Of a DNA stretch of 64,000 bases, positions 46,116 to 60,183 are shown in pieces (position 1 is the stretch's first letter; each line of letters opens with the position of its first letter). The notes beneath the pieces were generated by a model. The model ran no database searches. It was given only the letters and a program-made list of their open reading frames with translations, and had not been told where the DNA came from. Position numbers and translations under genes: made by a program. This DNA comes from Tenggerimyces flavus (lineage in GTDB: Bacteria > Actinomycetota > Actinomycetes > Propionibacteriales > Actinopolymorphaceae): the NCBI RefSeq assembly GCF_016907715.1, contig NZ_JAFBCM010000001.1, positions 2,604,001 through 2,668,000 of the forward strand. The letters are read 5' to 3'.

Positions 46116-46837
46116 CGGGCGACCAGAACCCCAACCCCGTCGAGGATCAGATCCAGCCCCGACGCGAAGTCAGCGTCGGCATCCCCCGCGGCCTCGCCCG
46201 TCTCGAACAGGTCCGAGGCGAACAAAGCAGCAACCTCCGGATACCGGTCGGCCGAAGCGAGCGAAGCAAGCACCCGCCCGTAGTCGCGTTCAGCCTCGAG
46301 CAAGGAGACGTCGCCACGGCTCGAGGCCAGCTGCTGCCCCATCAGTTCCGCATGCCGCACGTACCCGCTCACCACAGTGATCACGGTGACCTTCGAAGCC
46401 CACGACAAGCGAGTGGCCCGAAGAGCGGACAACCCAGCGTCCATCCAGCCCACCGTGTGCGGCCCACTCGGCGGGCCGGCGATGGGCAGCCGAACGAGCC
46501 AAGGCCGGTCCCGGAACACCCCCCGCAACGCAACCGCCCAACCCCGCAGCGAGTCCCGCCACGACGCAGCCGAGACAGAGGGCGGGGGACCGTAAGCGAC
46601 GTCCTCCATCAGCCCATACAGCTCGTCCTTGCTGCCGATATGCCGGTACAGCGACATCGGTGTGACCCCGAGCACCTCGGCGATCTTCGGAAGCGAGACC
46701 CCAGCCAGCCCGGAAGCGTCAGCGAGCGAGACGGCCGTCGAGACGACCTGGTCGACGTCGAGCTCGGCCGGCCGACCCAGCCGCCGGGTGGGCGTGACCC
46801 GCCACATCCGGGCCAGCGGACCGGGCAGAGCGTCCAT
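46106..46837 (-). CDS. TetR/AcrR-family transcriptional regulator
   Basis: 243 residues. HTH at about 30-70 (VSTAVSLADASGLAGVSLPKIAEVLGVTPMSLYRHIGSKDEL), followed by a TetR_C-type helical ligand domain. The first ATG lies only 1 nt after a TATAGT box, so initiation may really be at Met11 (46807). The final codons TTT-GAA-TGA lie inside the palindromic repeat. Divergent from a membrane-protein gene with a shared palindromic operator, so it most likely represses that gene and itself. Confidence 0.82.
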   Translation of the reverse strand: MDALPGPLARMWRVTPTRRLGRPAELDVDQVVSTAVSLADASGLAGVSLPKIAEVLGVTPMSLYRHIGSKDELYGLMEDVAYGPPPSVSAASWRDSLRGWAVALRGVFRDRPWLVRLPIAGPPSGPHTVGWMDAGLSALRATRLSWASKVTVITVVSGYVRHAELMGQQLASSRGDVSLLEAERDYGRVLASLASADRYPEVAALFASDLFETGEAAGDADADFASGLDLILDGVGVLVARFE

Positions 46838-46838
46838 T

Positions 46839-46855
46839 ACTATAGTCCTTATAGT
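46839..46855. promoter_or_regulatory. TetR operator between divergent genes
   Basis: ACTATA-GTCCT-TATAGT is a 6+5+6 palindrome. Its halves are TATAGT -10-like boxes for both directions, so repressor binding would block both promoters. Confidence 0.6.
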
Positions 46856-46886
46856 TTATGGGCAACACCAAACGCGGGAGACCGAG

Positions 46887-47537
46887 ATGAACGTCCAGAC
46901 CATCCGGAAGGCAACAGGACTCACGGGCCTGATCGCCGCGATCCTCACGCTCATCGAGGTGCCACTGTACTTCGTGTACTCAGGCCCACCTCCGGACGCG
47001 AACGTGCTGTTCCGCAGCCTCCTGGGCCTGCTCGGGCTGACGCTCCTGTTCGTGTTCATCACCGGCATCCGCCAGCTGATCAAGGAGGCCGACAGGTCGT
47101 ACGAGTGGCTCGGCACGCTCACAGCCACCGCCGGCGGAGCCTGGCTGACCGTCCTGCTCGTCTCCACCGGCCTCGAGGTCGGCGCCGTGATCGCGGCACC
47201 AGACCCGATCGACCCGACGATCTCGGTGAGCGGCACCTACCTCCTGTACGGAACGATCGCCCGCCTCCTCGAGGGACTCTTCGCACTCAGCCTCGGCATC
47301 GCCGTCATCAAGACCGCAATAGCACCGAGATGGGTCGGCCGGTCCGCGATCGCTATCGCAGCCATCAACGCGGCCTTCGTCCCCTCGATGTTCTTCGGCA
47401 ACGTCCCCGCGAACTTCTATGCCGCCAACGGCTGGGGAACGACCGCTTCGATGGGCGCCCTCACGATGATCTGGCTGATCGCCGTGAACGTCGCGATCCT
47501 GCGCGCCAAGCAGCCAAAAGCCCAGGTCGCGAGCTAA
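46887..47537 (+). CDS. DUF4386-like membrane protein
   Basis: 216 residues with about six transmembrane helices (MNVQTIRKATGLTGLIAAILTLIEVPLYF at the N-terminus; LFRSLLGLLGLTLLFVFITGI; C-terminal IWLIAVNVAIL). Resembles the DUF4386 family of small integral membrane proteins; no transport motif is visible. GGGAGACCGAG precedes the ATG. Likely the regulated target of the divergent TetR protein. Confidence 0.6.
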   Translation: MNVQTIRKATGLTGLIAAILTLIEVPLYFVYSGPPPDANVLFRSLLGLLGLTLLFVFITGIRQLIKEADRSYEWLGTLTATAGGAWLTVLLVSTGLEVGAVIAAPDPIDPTISVSGTYLLYGTIARLLEGLFALSLGIAVIKTAIAPRWVGRSAIAIAAINAAFVPSMFFGNVPANFYAANGWGTTASMGALTMIWLIAVNVAILRAKQPKAQVAS

Positions 47538-47583
47538 ACTGGACAGGCGGGACAGCCACAGTGTCCCCATCACCCACCCTGCT

Positions 47584-47613
47584 TTGACCGCACTTGGTCG
47601 GACCAGGTAAGGT
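47584..47613 (+). promoter_or_regulatory. str operon promoter
   Basis: TTGACC (47584-47589), 18-bp spacer, TAAGGT (47608-47613); leader about 180 nt to rpsL. Confidence 0.65.
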
Positions 47614-47718
47614 TCAAGACCGTGCCCGGCGTTGACTGGGCACTCATGTGTGCCCGGTGAGGGCGCGCGTGGACCCCCACGTTTCCGTCGATCAAGTCGG
47701 CGTGACGGCCTTGGCCGG

Positions 47719-47744
47719 GCGACACACCCGACCGCGGGGGTCGG
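47719..47744 (+). promoter_or_regulatory. shared leader element, rpsL copy
   Basis: 26 nt starting GCGACACACCCGACC and ending GGGGGTCGG are identical to 52378-52403 in the rpsJ leader. The 3' part folds as CCGACC/GGTCGG. It lies 51 nt before rpsL. Confidence 0.75.
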
Positions 47745-47794
47745 AGCAACGACTACGAAGAAGACGTCACCGACGAAAGATAGGGAACGACGCG

Positions 47795-48169
47795 GTGCCC
47801 ACCATCCAGCAGTTGGTCCGCAAGGGCCGCAAGGACAAGGTGTCGAAGAACAAGACGCCGGCGCTCAAGGGTTCGCCTCAGCGACGGGGGGTTTGCGTGC
47901 GTGTGTACACCACGACCCCGCGTAAGCCGAACTCCGCGCTGCGCAAGGTGGCACGCGTCCGGCTGACCAGTGACACCGAGGTGACCGCGTACATCCCCGG
48001 TGTGGGTCACAACCTGCAGGAACACTCGATGGTCCTGGTCCGTGGCGGCCGAGTGGCCGACCTGCCGGGCGTCCGCTACAAGATCATCCGCGGATCGCTC
48101 GACACGCAGGGCGTCAAGGGTCGCAAGCAAGCCCGCAGCCGCTACGGCGCGAAGAAGGAGAAGAGCTAA
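47795..48169 (+). CDS. rpsL: 30S ribosomal protein S12
   Basis: 124 residues, full length, with [39 protein letters not shown] and the [15 protein letters not shown] tail. At two positions that are Lys in most bacteria this protein differs: Arg43 (CGT at 47921; TPRKPNSAL) and Ala88 (GCC at 48056; GRVADLPG). Val70 also replaces the usual Glu. Lys43 and Lys88 are the classical streptomycin-resistance sites in the decoding centre. GTG start; the stop overlaps the rpsG ATG by 1 nt. Confidence 0.96.
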   Translation: MPTIQQLVRKGRKDKVSKNKTPALKGSPQRRGVCVRVYTTTPRKPNSALRKVARVRLTSDTEVTAYIPGVGHNLQEHSMVLVRGGRVADLPGVRYKIIRGSLDTQGVKGRKQARSRYGAKKEKS

Positions 48170-48639
48170 TGCCCCGCAAGGGTCCGGCCCCGAAGCGGAA
48201 GCCGATCATCGACCCGGTGTACGGGTCTCCGCTCGTCACGCAGCTGATCAACAAGGTGCTGCGCAGCGGGAAGAAGGCACTCGCCCAGCGCGTTGTCTAC
48301 ACAGCGCTCGAGGGCTGCCGCGAGAAGACCGGCACCGATCCGGTGATCACGCTCAAGCGGGCGCTCGACAACGTCAAGCCGGCCCTCGAGGTCAAGAGCC
48401 GCCGTGTCGGTGGCGCGACCTACCAGGTGCCGATCGAGGTGCGTGCCGAACGTTCGACGACCCTCGCGCTGCGGTGGCTGGTGAGCTACTCCCAGGCCCG
48501 CCGCGAGAAGGCCATGGCGGAGCGTCTGATGAACGAGATCCTGGACGCCTCCAACGGTCTCGGCGCGAGCGTGAAGCGACGCGAGGACACGCACAAGATG
48601 GCGGAGTCCAACAAGGCGTTCGCCCACTACCGCTGGTAG
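48169..48639 (+). CDS. rpsG: 30S ribosomal protein S7
   Basis: 156 residues, [31 protein letters not shown] onwards; ends [14 protein letters not shown], the usual actinobacterial C-terminus. Assembles the 30S head. Start overlaps the rpsL stop (TAATG). Confidence 0.96.
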   Translation: MPRKGPAPKRKPIIDPVYGSPLVTQLINKVLRSGKKALAQRVVYTALEGCREKTGTDPVITLKRALDNVKPALEVKSRRVGGATYQVPIEVRAERSTTLALRWLVSYSQARREKAMAERLMNEILDASNGLGASVKRREDTHKMAESNKAFAHYRW

Positions 48640-48717
48640 TTCACAGCGGGATGTAGGGGCGCCGCGACTCCTGCAGCGAACCCATAAAAGACTTCTACGA
48701 AAGACCTGACGAGCCTG

Positions 48718-50823
<2,106 letters not shown>

Positions 50824-50919
50824 GCGGGGAGACCCGCGCGTAGTCCCTGTACACCAGTCCCGTAAAGTTTCGCGCCTAGTTGAACGGCGTAGTAAGAAAG
50901 AAATCAGGAGGAGCCCGAA

Positions 50920-52113
<1,194 letters not shown>

Positions 52114-52122
52114 GTTCAAGCG

Positions 52123-52158
52123 ATCGGGGTGGGACTCCTCACAGAGTCCCACCCCGAT
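52123..52158 (+). terminator. str operon terminator
   Basis: Perfect 15-bp arms ATCGGGGTGGGACTC (52123-52137) and GAGTCCCACCCCGAT (52144-52158) with a CTCACA loop; only a weak T content follows. Confidence 0.75.
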
Positions 52159-52182
52159 TAGCGTGCTGGCAGGGCGGTCTGG

Positions 52183-52188
52183 CATACT
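52183..52188 (+). promoter_or_regulatory. -10 box of S10 operon promoter
   Basis: CATACT (in GGCATACTTG), with a poor candidate -35 near 52158-52163. It gives a ~280-nt rpsJ leader with no convincing coding sequence in 52195-52470. Confidence 0.4.
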
Positions 52189-52377
52189 TGCCGGGTTGCC
52201 TGCGACAGGCCGCCGAGGCGTGTCCGCGTTTCTCACGCGCGTGACATGGCCGACCCGGAGACCTGGTCAGCATTTCCCATGCATGCATGACGGGAACAAC
52301 ACCTGCGTCCGGTCCCACGACTGGACGACGACCCCCACCGGATCCAGAAAACCAAGGGATCCATGCGGTTCGAGTAC

Positions 52378-52403
52378 GCGACACACCCGACCGCGGGGGT
52401 CGG
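52378..52403 (+). promoter_or_regulatory. shared leader element, rpsJ copy
   Basis: Identical over 26 nt to 47719-47744 in the rpsL leader, again with the CCGACC/GGTCGG hairpin. It lies 68 nt before rpsJ. Confidence 0.75.
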
Positions 52404-52470
52404 CGGAATGGCACGGACAGGACGCATTGGCCGCAACGGGCGAACAGGCCCGAGCGTAGGAGAGAAGGAC

Positions 52471-52779
52471 ATGGCGGGACAGAAGATCCGCATCAGGCTC
52501 AAGGCCTACGACCACGAGGTCATCGACAGCTCGGCGAAGAAGATCGTCGAGACGGTGACGCGTACGGGCGCCAAGATCGCCGGGCCGGTTCCGCTGCCCA
52601 CCGAGAAGAACGTCTTCTGCGTGATCAAGTCGCCGCACAAGTACAAGGACAGCCGCGAGCACTTCGAGATGCGGACCCACAAGCGGCTCATCGACATCAT
52701 CGACCCGACGCCGAAGACAGTCGACTCGCTCATGCGTCTCGACCTGCCTGCCGGTGTCGACATCGAGATCAAGCTCTGA
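52471..52779 (+). CDS. rpsJ: 30S ribosomal protein S10
   Basis: 102 residues, [29 protein letters not shown] and C-terminal VDIEIKL. Also the NusE antitermination factor. The start is fixed by GGAGAGAAGG upstream; the in-frame upstream Met codons read through the leader. Confidence 0.96.
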   Translation: MAGQKIRIRLKAYDHEVIDSSAKKIVETVTRTGAKIAGPVPLPTEKNVFCVIKSPHKYKDSREHFEMRTHKRLIDIIDPTPKTVDSLMRLDLPAGVDIEIKL

Positions 52780-52792
52780 GGGACTGTTACTG

Positions 52793-53458
52793 ATGAGCAC
52801 CGTGAAAGAGGGCCGCAAGCAGCGCGGCCTGCTGGGCGAGAAGCTCGGCATGACCCAGCTCTGGGACGAGCAGAACAAGCTCATCCCGGTCACCGTGGTC
52901 CAGGCCGGACCCTGCGTCGTGACGCAGGTCCGTACGCCGGACACCGACGGCTACTCGGGTGTGCAGATCGCGTTCGGCGCGATCGACCCCCGCAAGGTCA
53001 ACAAGCCCGACTCGGGGCACTTCGCGAAGGCGGGCGTGACGCCGCGGCGGCACGTGATCGAGCTGCGTACTCCCGACGCGTCGGAGTACACGACCGGTCA
53101 GGAGCTCACCGCTGAGGTGTTCGAGGCCGGCCAGATCGTCGACGTCACCGGGCAGAGCAAGGGCCAGGGTTTCGCCGGCGTCATGAAGCGGCACGGCTTC
53201 CACGGTCTGCGCGCGAGCCACGGCGTCGAGCGCAAGCACCGTTCGCCGGGCTCCATCGGCGCCTGCGCCACTCCGGGCCGCGTGTTCCGCGGTCAGAAGA
53301 TGGCCGGCCGGATGGGCGGCGAGCGCGTCACCACGCAGAACGTGAAGGTGCACGCGGTCGACGTCGACAAGGGCCTGATCCTGCTCCGCGGCGCCGTCCC
53401 CGGCGCGCGTGGCTCGGTCGTCCTCATCCGCAACGCCGCGAAGGTGGTGGCCAAGTGA
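52793..53458 (+). CDS. rplC: 50S ribosomal protein L3
   Basis: 221 residues. [30 protein letters not shown] at the N-terminus and the peptidyl-transferase-centre loop [13 protein letters not shown]...[23 protein letters not shown]. The ATG at 52793 is preferred over an upstream in-frame ATG that overlaps rpsJ. The stop overlaps rplD by 4 nt. Confidence 0.95.
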   Translation: MSTVKEGRKQRGLLGEKLGMTQLWDEQNKLIPVTVVQAGPCVVTQVRTPDTDGYSGVQIAFGAIDPRKVNKPDSGHFAKAGVTPRRHVIELRTPDASEYTTGQELTAEVFEAGQIVDVTGQSKGQGFAGVMKRHGFHGLRASHGVERKHRSPGSIGACATPGRVFRGQKMAGRMGGERVTTQNVKVHAVDVDKGLILLRGAVPGARGSVVLIRNAAKVVAK

Positions 53459-54300
53459 CCAGCGTCGACGTACTGAACGAGACCGGCGCCAAGGCCGGCT
53501 CCGTGGACCTCCCGGACGAGATCTTCGACGTCCAGGTGAACATCCCGCTGATCCACCAGGTGGTCGTCGGCCAGCAGGCCGCGGCCCGCCAGGGGACGGC
53601 GTCCACCAAGACCCGCGGCCAGGTCCGCGGCGGTGGCGCGAAGCCGTACCGGCAGAAGGGCACCGGCCGCGCCCGGCAGGGCTCGCGGCGTGCGCCGCAG
53701 TTCGCCGGCGGTGGTGTGGTGCACGGCCCGTCGCCGCGCTCGTACGACCAGCGGACCCCCAAGAAGATGAAGGCCGCCGCGCTCCGCGGCGCCCTGTCGG
53801 ACCGGGCTCGCAACGGCCGGGTGCACGTGGTGACCGGACTGGTCGGCACGGAGCTCCCGTCGACCAAGGCCGCCGCTGCCGCGATCGCCGCGATCACGTC
53901 CCGCCGCCACGTGCTGGTGGTGCTGGACCGCGACGACGAGTTGGGCTGGAAGAGCCTGCGGAACGTCCCGAACGTGCACCTGATCGTTCCGGACCAGCTC
54001 AACACCTACGACGTGTTGACGTCCGACGACGTGGTGTTCACCGCGGCGGCGTTCCAGGAGTTCTCCGGCATCGAGGTCGTCGCCGAGAAGGCAGCGCCGG
54101 CCAAGAAGGCCGCCGCGAAGAAGGCAGCGGCCAAGAAGACCGCGGACTCCGATCCCGAAGAGGGTGGCGAGACCGACGCGACGATGGTCGAGGCTGCGCC
54201 GGCGAAGAAGGCCGCAGCAGCTAAGAAGACCGCCAAGAAGGCTGCGGCGAAGAAGACCGCTGACAAGCCGGCTGAGAAAGAAGAGGAGGGTGACGAGTGA
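53455..54300 (+). CDS. rplD: 50S ribosomal protein L4 with Lys/Ala-rich tail
   Basis: 281 residues. Residues 1-212 are a normal L4 (exit-tunnel loop [35 protein letters not shown]). Residues ~213-281 are a KKAAAKK-type low-complexity tail interrupted by an acidic stretch ([11 protein letters not shown]), about 70 residues beyond E. coli L4. GTG start. Confidence 0.95.
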   Translation: MTSVDVLNETGAKAGSVDLPDEIFDVQVNIPLIHQVVVGQQAAARQGTASTKTRGQVRGGGAKPYRQKGTGRARQGSRRAPQFAGGGVVHGPSPRSYDQRTPKKMKAAALRGALSDRARNGRVHVVTGLVGTELPSTKAAAAAIAAITSRRHVLVVLDRDDELGWKSLRNVPNVHLIVPDQLNTYDVLTSDDVVFTAAAFQEFSGIEVVAEKAAPAKKAAAKKAAAKKTADSDPEEGGETDATMVEAAPAKKAAAAKKTAKKAAAKKTADKPAEKEEEGDE

Positions 54301-54602
54301 GCGCCATTCACAAGGACCACCGCGACGTCCTCCTCGCGCCGGTGATCAGCGAGAAGAGCTACGGCCTCCTCGACCAGAACAAGTACACGTTCCTCGTGCA
54401 CCCCGATGCCAACAAGACCGAGATCAAGATCGCGGTCGAGAAGGTGTTCAACGTCAAGGTCACCGACGTGAACACCCTCAACCGGCAGGGCAAGAAGCGC
54501 CGCACGCGGTTCGGAACGGGGACGCGCAAGAGCACCAAGCGGGCGATCGTGACCGTCCAGGACGGGCAGCGGATCGACATCTTCGGCGGACCAGTGAGCT
54601 AG
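54297..54602 (+). CDS. rplW: 50S ribosomal protein L23
   Basis: 101 residues: [39 protein letters not shown]. Sits at the exit tunnel and docks trigger factor and SRP. GTG start overlapping rplD by 4 nt. Confidence 0.95.
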   Translation: MSAIHKDHRDVLLAPVISEKSYGLLDQNKYTFLVHPDANKTEIKIAVEKVFNVKVTDVNTLNRQGKKRRTRFGTGTRKSTKRAIVTVQDGQRIDIFGGPVS

Positions 54603-54613
54603 GGGACTGACGA

Positions 54614-55447
<834 letters not shown>

Positions 55448-55460
55448 GGAGCCTTGAAAG

Positions 55461-55742
55461 ATGCCACGTAGCCTCAAGAAGGGCCCCTTCGTGGACGGCC
55501 ACCTGATCAAAAAGGTGGTGGTCCAGAACGACAAGGGGACCAAGCAGGTCATCAAGACCTGGTCCCGACGCTCGATGATCGTGCCGGCCATGCTGGGCCA
55601 CACGATCGCGGTGCACGACGGTCGCAAGCACGTTCCGGTCTTCGTGACCGAGGCGATGGTCGGCCACAAGCTCGGCGAGTTCGCCCCGACTCGGACCTTC
55701 CGCGGTCACGAGAAGGACGACCGTAGGAGCCGGCGCCGGTGA
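55461..55742 (+). CDS. rpsS: 30S ribosomal protein S19
   Basis: 93 residues, [47 protein letters not shown]. Stop overlaps the rplV GTG by 4 nt. Confidence 0.96.
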   Translation: MPRSLKKGPFVDGHLIKKVVVQNDKGTKQVIKTWSRRSMIVPAMLGHTIAVHDGRKHVPVFVTEAMVGHKLGEFAPTRTFRGHEKDDRRSRRR

Positions 55743-56197
55743 CCGCGACAACTGGGAGTGACGTCATGGAAGCCCCCGTCCAGGCACGGGCGGTCGCGCG
55801 GCACGTACGTGTGTCGCCGACCAAGGCCCGTCGGGTCGTCGACCTCATTCGAGGTCTGCCGACCGAGGATGCGGTCGCGATCCTGCGGTTCGCGCCGCAG
55901 GCCGCGAGTGAGCCCGTACGCAAGGTGCTGGAGAGTGCGGTGGCCAACGCCGAGCACAACCTCCAGCTCGACGCGGGCGCGCTCCGCGTGGCCATCGCGT
56001 TCGTCGACGAGGGCGGGACGCTCAAGCGCTGGCGTCCTCGCGCGCAGGGTCGGGTCACCCCGATCCACAAGCGTGGTTGCCACATCACCGTGATCGTGGA
56101 GCCGGTCGAGGAGCCTGAGGCCGACACCAAGGCGGCCAAGAAGACCGCCAAGAAGGCACCGGCCAAGAAGGCGCAAGCGAACAGGAGGGCCCGGTAG
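55739..56197 (+). CDS. rplV: 50S ribosomal protein L22
   Basis: 152 residues from the GTG at 55739 (an ATG at 55766 is possible). [20 protein letters not shown] and the tunnel hairpin [23 protein letters not shown] are standard. The last ~30 residues are a [11 protein letters not shown] tail like that of L4. The stop overlaps the rpsC GTG by 1 nt. Confidence 0.94.
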   Translation: MTATTGSDVMEAPVQARAVARHVRVSPTKARRVVDLIRGLPTEDAVAILRFAPQAASEPVRKVLESAVANAEHNLQLDAGALRVAIAFVDEGGTLKRWRPRAQGRVTPIHKRGCHITVIVEPVEEPEADTKAAKKTAKKAPAKKAQANRRAR

Positions 56198-57105
56198 TGG
56201 GACAGAAGGTCAACCCGCACGGGTTCCGGCTGGGTATCACGACCGACCACAAGAGCCGTTGGTACGCCGACAAGCTCTACAAGGACTACGTCGGCGAGGA
56301 CGTGTCGATCCGCCGCCTGCTCACCAAGGGCATGGAGCGGGCCGGCATCTCCAAGGTCGAGATCGAGCGCACCCGGGACCGGGTCCGCGTCGACATCCAC
56401 ACCGCGCGTCCGGGCATCGTCATCGGCCGCCGTGGTGCGGAGGCCGACCGTATCCGCGCGGACCTGGAGAAGCTCACCGAGAAGCAGGTGCAGCTGAACA
56501 TCCTCGAGGTGAAGAACCCCGAGGTCGACGCGCAGCTCGTCGCTCAGGCCGTGGCCGAGCAGCTGGCGAGTCGGGTCGCGTTCCGCCGCGCCATGCGTAA
56601 GGGCATGCAGAGCGCCCAGAAGGCCGGCGCGCTCGGTATCCGGATCCAGTGCTCGGGACGACTCGGTGGCGCGGAGATGTCGCGCTCGGAGTTCTACCGC
56701 GAGGGTCGGGTGCCGCTGCACACGCTGCGTGCCGACATCGACTACGGCTTCTACGAGGCCCGTACGACCTTCGGCCGCGTCGGCGTGAAGGTCTGGATCT
56801 ACAAGGGCGAGGTTCCGGTGTCCCGGGCCGAGCGCGAGAAGCTGCAGGCCGAGGCCCGCGCCAACGCGCAGCGCCGTCCGAGCGGCGGCGACCGTGACCG
56901 TGGCGACCGCGGTGGTCGCGGCGGCCGTGGTGGCGGCGGCGGTGGCCGTGGTGGCGACCGCGGTGGTCGCGGCGGTCAGGGCGGTCAGGGTGGTGGCCAG
57001 GGTGGTCAGCGCGGCGGTGGCGACAACGCCGGCGCTCAGCAGCCCCAGGCACAGGCTCCGGCTCCGGCGGCAACCGAGGCCCCGAGCGCAGGACAGGAGG
57101 GCTGA
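56197..57105 (+). CDS. rpsC: 30S ribosomal protein S3 with RGG-rich tail
   Basis: 302 residues. Residues 1-225 form the normal KH-2 and C-terminal domains ([54 protein letters not shown]). About 226-302 is a disordered tail of RGG/GGQ repeats ([16 protein letters not shown] and similar) ending in Pro/Ala/Gln; E. coli S3 has only 233 residues. S3 lines the mRNA entry channel, where an RGG tail could bind RNA. GTG start. Confidence 0.95.
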   Translation: MGQKVNPHGFRLGITTDHKSRWYADKLYKDYVGEDVSIRRLLTKGMERAGISKVEIERTRDRVRVDIHTARPGIVIGRRGAEADRIRADLEKLTEKQVQLNILEVKNPEVDAQLVAQAVAEQLASRVAFRRAMRKGMQSAQKAGALGIRIQCSGRLGGAEMSRSEFYREGRVPLHTLRADIDYGFYEARTTFGRVGVKVWIYKGEVPVSRAEREKLQAEARANAQRRPSGGDRDRGDRGGRGGRGGGGGGRGGDRGGRGGQGGQGGGQGGQRGGGDNAGAQQPQAQAPAPAATEAPSAGQEG

Positions 57106-57108
57106 CGC

Positions 57109-57528
57109 GTGCTGATCCCGCGGCGGTTCAAGCACCGCAAGCAGCACACGCCCAAGCGTGGCGGCATGGCCAAGGGCGGTACGACGCTGGCGTTCGGTGA
57201 CTACGGCATCCAGGCACTGGAAGGCCACTTCGTCACCAACCGGCAGATCGAGTCCGCGCGTATCGCGATGACCCGGCACATCAAGCGTGGCGGAAAGGTG
57301 TGGATCAACATCTTCCCCGACCGCCCGCTGACCAAGAAGCCGGCCGAGACCCGGATGGGTTCCGGTAAGGGTTCGCCCGAGTGGTGGATCGCGAACGTGA
57401 AGGCTGGCCGCGTGATGTTCGAGCTCTCCGGCGTGCCGGAGGGGATCGCCCGCGAAGCTTTGCGGCGCGCGATCCACAAACTTCCTATGAAGTGCAGGTT
57501 CGTGAAGAGAGAGGCGGGTGACTTGTGA
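57109..57528 (+). CDS. rplP: 50S ribosomal protein L16
   Basis: 139 residues, [70 protein letters not shown] start 3 nt after rpsC. Near the A-site tRNA in the 50S. Confidence 0.96.
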   Translation: MLIPRRFKHRKQHTPKRGGMAKGGTTLAFGDYGIQALEGHFVTNRQIESARIAMTRHIKRGGKVWINIFPDRPLTKKPAETRMGSGKGSPEWWIANVKAGRVMFELSGVPEGIAREALRRAIHKLPMKCRFVKREAGDL

Positions 57529-57773
57529 TGGCAACGGTTTCGAAGGCCACCGAGCTCCGCAACCTCGAGGAGCTCGAGCTCGTCGACAAGCTGAAGGAAG
57601 CCAAGGAGGAGCTGTTCAACCTCCGCTTCCAGGCGGCGACCGGCCAGCTCGAGAGCCACGGCCGGCTCAAGATCGTCCGCCGGGAGATCGCGCGGATCTA
57701 CACGGTGATGCGCGAGCGCGAGCTCGGCATCACGACCGCGCCGACCGCTGAGACGACGGAGGGTGCCGCATGA
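57528..57773 (+). CDS. rpmC: 50S ribosomal protein L29
   Basis: 81 residues, [58 protein letters not shown]. Either the GTG at 57525 or the ATG at 57528 (TGATG overlap with rplP) can start it. Confidence 0.94.
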   Translation: MATVSKATELRNLEELELVDKLKEAKEELFNLRFQAATGQLESHGRLKIVRREIARIYTVMRERELGITTAPTAETTEGAA

Positions 57774-58072
57774 GCGCTAACGAAGAAGTAACGACGGCGA
57801 CCGCTGTGGCGGACACCGACAAGCGTGGCTTCCGCAAGACCCGTGAGGGCCTCGTGGTGAGCGACAAGATGGACAAGACCGTTGTCGTCGTAGTCGAGGA
57901 CCGTGTGAAGCACGCCCTCTACGGCAAGGTCATGCGGCGTACTCACCGACTCAAGGCGCACGACGAGGCCAACGAGTGCGGTGTCGGCGACCGGGTGCTC
58001 CTGATGGAGACCCGTCCGCTGTCCGCCACCAAGCGTTGGCGCATCGTCGAGATCCTCGAGAAGGCCAAGTAA
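57770..58072 (+). CDS. rpsQ: 30S ribosomal protein S17
   Basis: 100 residues. A ~18-residue N-terminal extension precedes the core [51 protein letters not shown] in an ATGA overlap with rpmC. Confidence 0.95.
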   Translation: MSANEEVTTATAVADTDKRGFRKTREGLVVSDKMDKTVVVVVEDRVKHALYGKVMRRTHRLKAHDEANECGVGDRVLLMETRPLSATKRWRIVEILEKAK

Positions 58073-58126
58073 CGACTGCCGATCCGCTCACTTGCTGAGC
58101 AGGTCGTTGGACATGGGAGAACTAAG

Positions 58127-58498
58127 GTGATCCAGCAGGAGTCGCGACTCAAGGTCGCCGACAACACGGGTGCGAAGGAGATTCTCTGCATCCGCGTGCT
58201 CGGTGGCTCTGGCCGGCGCTACGCGGGAATCGGAGACGTCATCGTCGCGACCGTCAAGGACGCGATCCCCGGCGGCAACGTGAAGAAGGGCGAGGTCGTC
58301 AAGGCGGTCATCGTCCGCACGGTGAAGGAACGCCGCCGCCCGGATGGCTCGTACATCAAGTTCGATGAGAACGCCGCGGTGTTGCTGCGCGGCAACGACA
58401 ACGAGCCCCGTGGCACCCGCATCTTCGGACCCGTCGGACGCGAGCTGCGCGAGAAGCGGTTCATGCGGATCATCTCGCTCGCCCCGGAGGTGTTGTGA
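58127..58498 (+). CDS. rplN: 50S ribosomal protein L14
   Basis: 123 residues (GTG start), [37 protein letters not shown]; ends [12 protein letters not shown]. Starts the spc-type block after a 54-nt gap. Confidence 0.96.
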   Translation: MIQQESRLKVADNTGAKEILCIRVLGGSGRRYAGIGDVIVATVKDAIPGGNVKKGEVVKAVIVRTVKERRRPDGSYIKFDENAAVLLRGNDNEPRGTRIFGPVGRELREKRFMRIISLAPEVL

Positions 58499-58500
58499 GC

Positions 58501-58881
58501 ATGGCACGGGTGAAGTCCCTGCACATCAAGAAGGGCGACGTCGTCCGGGTCCTCGCAGGCCGGGACCGCGGCGTCGAAGGCAAGGTGATCAGCGTCGACA
58601 CGACACGCTCTCGCGTGTTCGTCGAAGGCGCCAACCGCGTCAAGCGGCACACCAAGGTCGTCCAGGCCAGCGGTCGTCAGGGTACGACCGGCGGCATCGT
58701 GACGCAGGAGGCCTCGATTCCGGTCTCGAACGTCACCTTGCTGGTCGAGGTCGAAGGCAAGAAGGTGCCGACCCGCGTCGGCTACGAGCGCCGTGAGGTC
58801 GAGAAGACGCGCGCGGACGGCACCACGTACACCGGTTATCGCAATGTGCGCATCGCGACGAAGACCGGCGAGGAGATCTGA
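58501..58881 (+). CDS. rplX: 50S ribosomal protein L24
   Basis: 126 residues from the ATG at 58501; a GTG two codons earlier (58495) overlaps the rplN stop and may be used instead. KOW motif [23 protein letters not shown]. The stop shares its A with the rplE start. Confidence 0.94.
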   Translation: MARVKSLHIKKGDVVRVLAGRDRGVEGKVISVDTTRSRVFVEGANRVKRHTKVVQASGRQGTTGGIVTQEASIPVSNVTLLVEVEGKKVPTRVGYERREVEKTRADGTTYTGYRNVRIATKTGEEI

Positions 58882-59468
58882 TGACGGCTACCACCGACGC
58901 GCAGCCTGAAACTCGCACCGCGCCGCCGCGGTTCAAGACCCGGTACCGCGAGGAGATCATTCCCGCCCTGCGTGAGAAGTTCGGGTTCGCGAACCCGATG
59001 CAGGTGCCCGGTCTCACCAAGGTCGTGGTCAACATGGGCGTGGGCGAGGCCGCTCGCGACTCCAAGCTGATCGACGGCGCGGTGAAGGACCTCACCGGCA
59101 TCACCGGTCAGAAGCCGTCGGTGACGAAGGCCCGCAAGTCCATCGCGCAGTTCAAGCTTCGCGAGGGCATGCCGATCGGCGCGCACGTGACGCTGCGCGG
59201 CGACCGGATGTGGGAGTTCCTCGACCGGCTGGTGTCGCTCGCACTGCCCCGTATCCGCGACTTCCGCGGCCTGTCGCCGAAGCAGTTCGACGGCCGTGGC
59301 AACTACACGTTCGGTCTCACCGAGCAGGTCATGTTCCACGAGATCGACCCGGACAGGATCGACCGGTCCCGCGGCATGGACATCACGGTCGTGACGAGTG
59401 CCAAGAACGACGAGGAGGGGCGTGAGTTGCTTCGGCAGCTCGGGTTCCCCTTCGCGGAGCCCCGGTAG
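58881..59468 (+). CDS. rplE: 50S ribosomal protein L5
   Basis: 195 residues, [37 protein letters not shown]...; ends [16 protein letters not shown]. Binds 5S rRNA. Start in a TGATG overlap. Confidence 0.96.
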   Translation: MTATTDAQPETRTAPPRFKTRYREEIIPALREKFGFANPMQVPGLTKVVVNMGVGEAARDSKLIDGAVKDLTGITGQKPSVTKARKSIAQFKLREGMPIGAHVTLRGDRMWEFLDRLVSLALPRIRDFRGLSPKQFDGRGNYTFGLTEQVMFHEIDPDRIDRSRGMDITVVTSAKNDEEGRELLRQLGFPFAEPR

Positions 59469-59495
59469 TCCCGGGTATCGAAGGAGAGACCTGAC

Positions 59496-59681
59496 GTGGC
59501 GAAGACCGCCCTTGTCATCAAGGCCAAGGCGAAGCCGAAGTTCAACGTGCGTGGCTATACGCGCTGCCAGCGGTGTGGCCGCCCTCGTGCGGTGTACCGC
59601 AAGTTCGGCCTGTGCCGAATCTGCCTGCGCGAGATGGCACACCGCGGCGAGCTCCCCGGCATCACCAAGAGCTCTTGGTAA
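59496..59681 (+). CDS. rpsN: 30S ribosomal protein S14 type Z
   Basis: 61 residues, the short zinc-binding form with C24-x2-C27 and C40-x2-C43. GTG start with AAGGAGAG upstream. Confidence 0.95.
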   Translation: MAKTALVIKAKAKPKFNVRGYTRCQRCGRPRAVYRKFGLCRICLREMAHRGELPGITKSSW

Positions 59682-59750
59682 CCGACACCTTTTAACACGC
59701 CGAAGGTCCCACCCCAGGTGGGAAACCGCGGCGGGAAGGCAGCCTCACAC

Positions 59751-60158
59751 ATGAGCATGACCGATCCGATCGCAGACATGTTGACCCGTCTGCGTAACGC
59801 CAACCAGGCGTACCACGACGCCACTGTGATGCCGTTCAGCAAGCTGAAGGCAGGCGTCGCGGAGATCCTCCAGCAGGAGGGCTACATCGCGGGCTGGCGC
59901 GTCGAGGAGCCGGCGCCGGGAGCGGCGGGCAAGAGCCTCGTTCTCGAGCTGCGCTTCGGCCCGAACCGGGAGCGGTCGATCGCCGGTATCCGGCGGATCT
60001 CGAAGCCGGGGCTGCGGGTGTACGCGAAGTCGACGGGGCTGCCGAAGGTTCTGGGCGGACTCGGGGTGGCGATCATCTCGACGTCGCAGGGTCTGCTGAC
60101 CGACAAGCAAGCTGGCAAGCGTGGCGTAGGCGGCGAAGTCGTCGCTTACGTCTGGTGA
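59751..60158 (+). CDS. rpsH: 30S ribosomal protein S8
   Basis: 135 residues from the ATG at 59751 (a second ATG two codons later is possible). [51 protein letters not shown] short hairpin TCCCACC/GGTGGGA (about 59707-59723) lies in the 69-nt gap before it. Confidence 0.95.
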   Translation: MSMTDPIADMLTRLRNANQAYHDATVMPFSKLKAGVAEILQQEGYIAGWRVEEPAPGAAGKSLVLELRFGPNRERSIAGIRRISKPGLRVYAKSTGLPKVLGGLGVAIISTSQGLLTDKQAGKRGVGGEVVAYVW

Positions 60159-60183
60159 CGGAACGGGAGGAGGACGTACTCAC

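Noticed and set aside
52363-52470. N-terminal extension of S10 from an upstream in-frame ATG
   Set aside because: It would translate the shared leader hairpin; the ATG at 52471 has a good ribosome-binding site and gives the normal S10 length.
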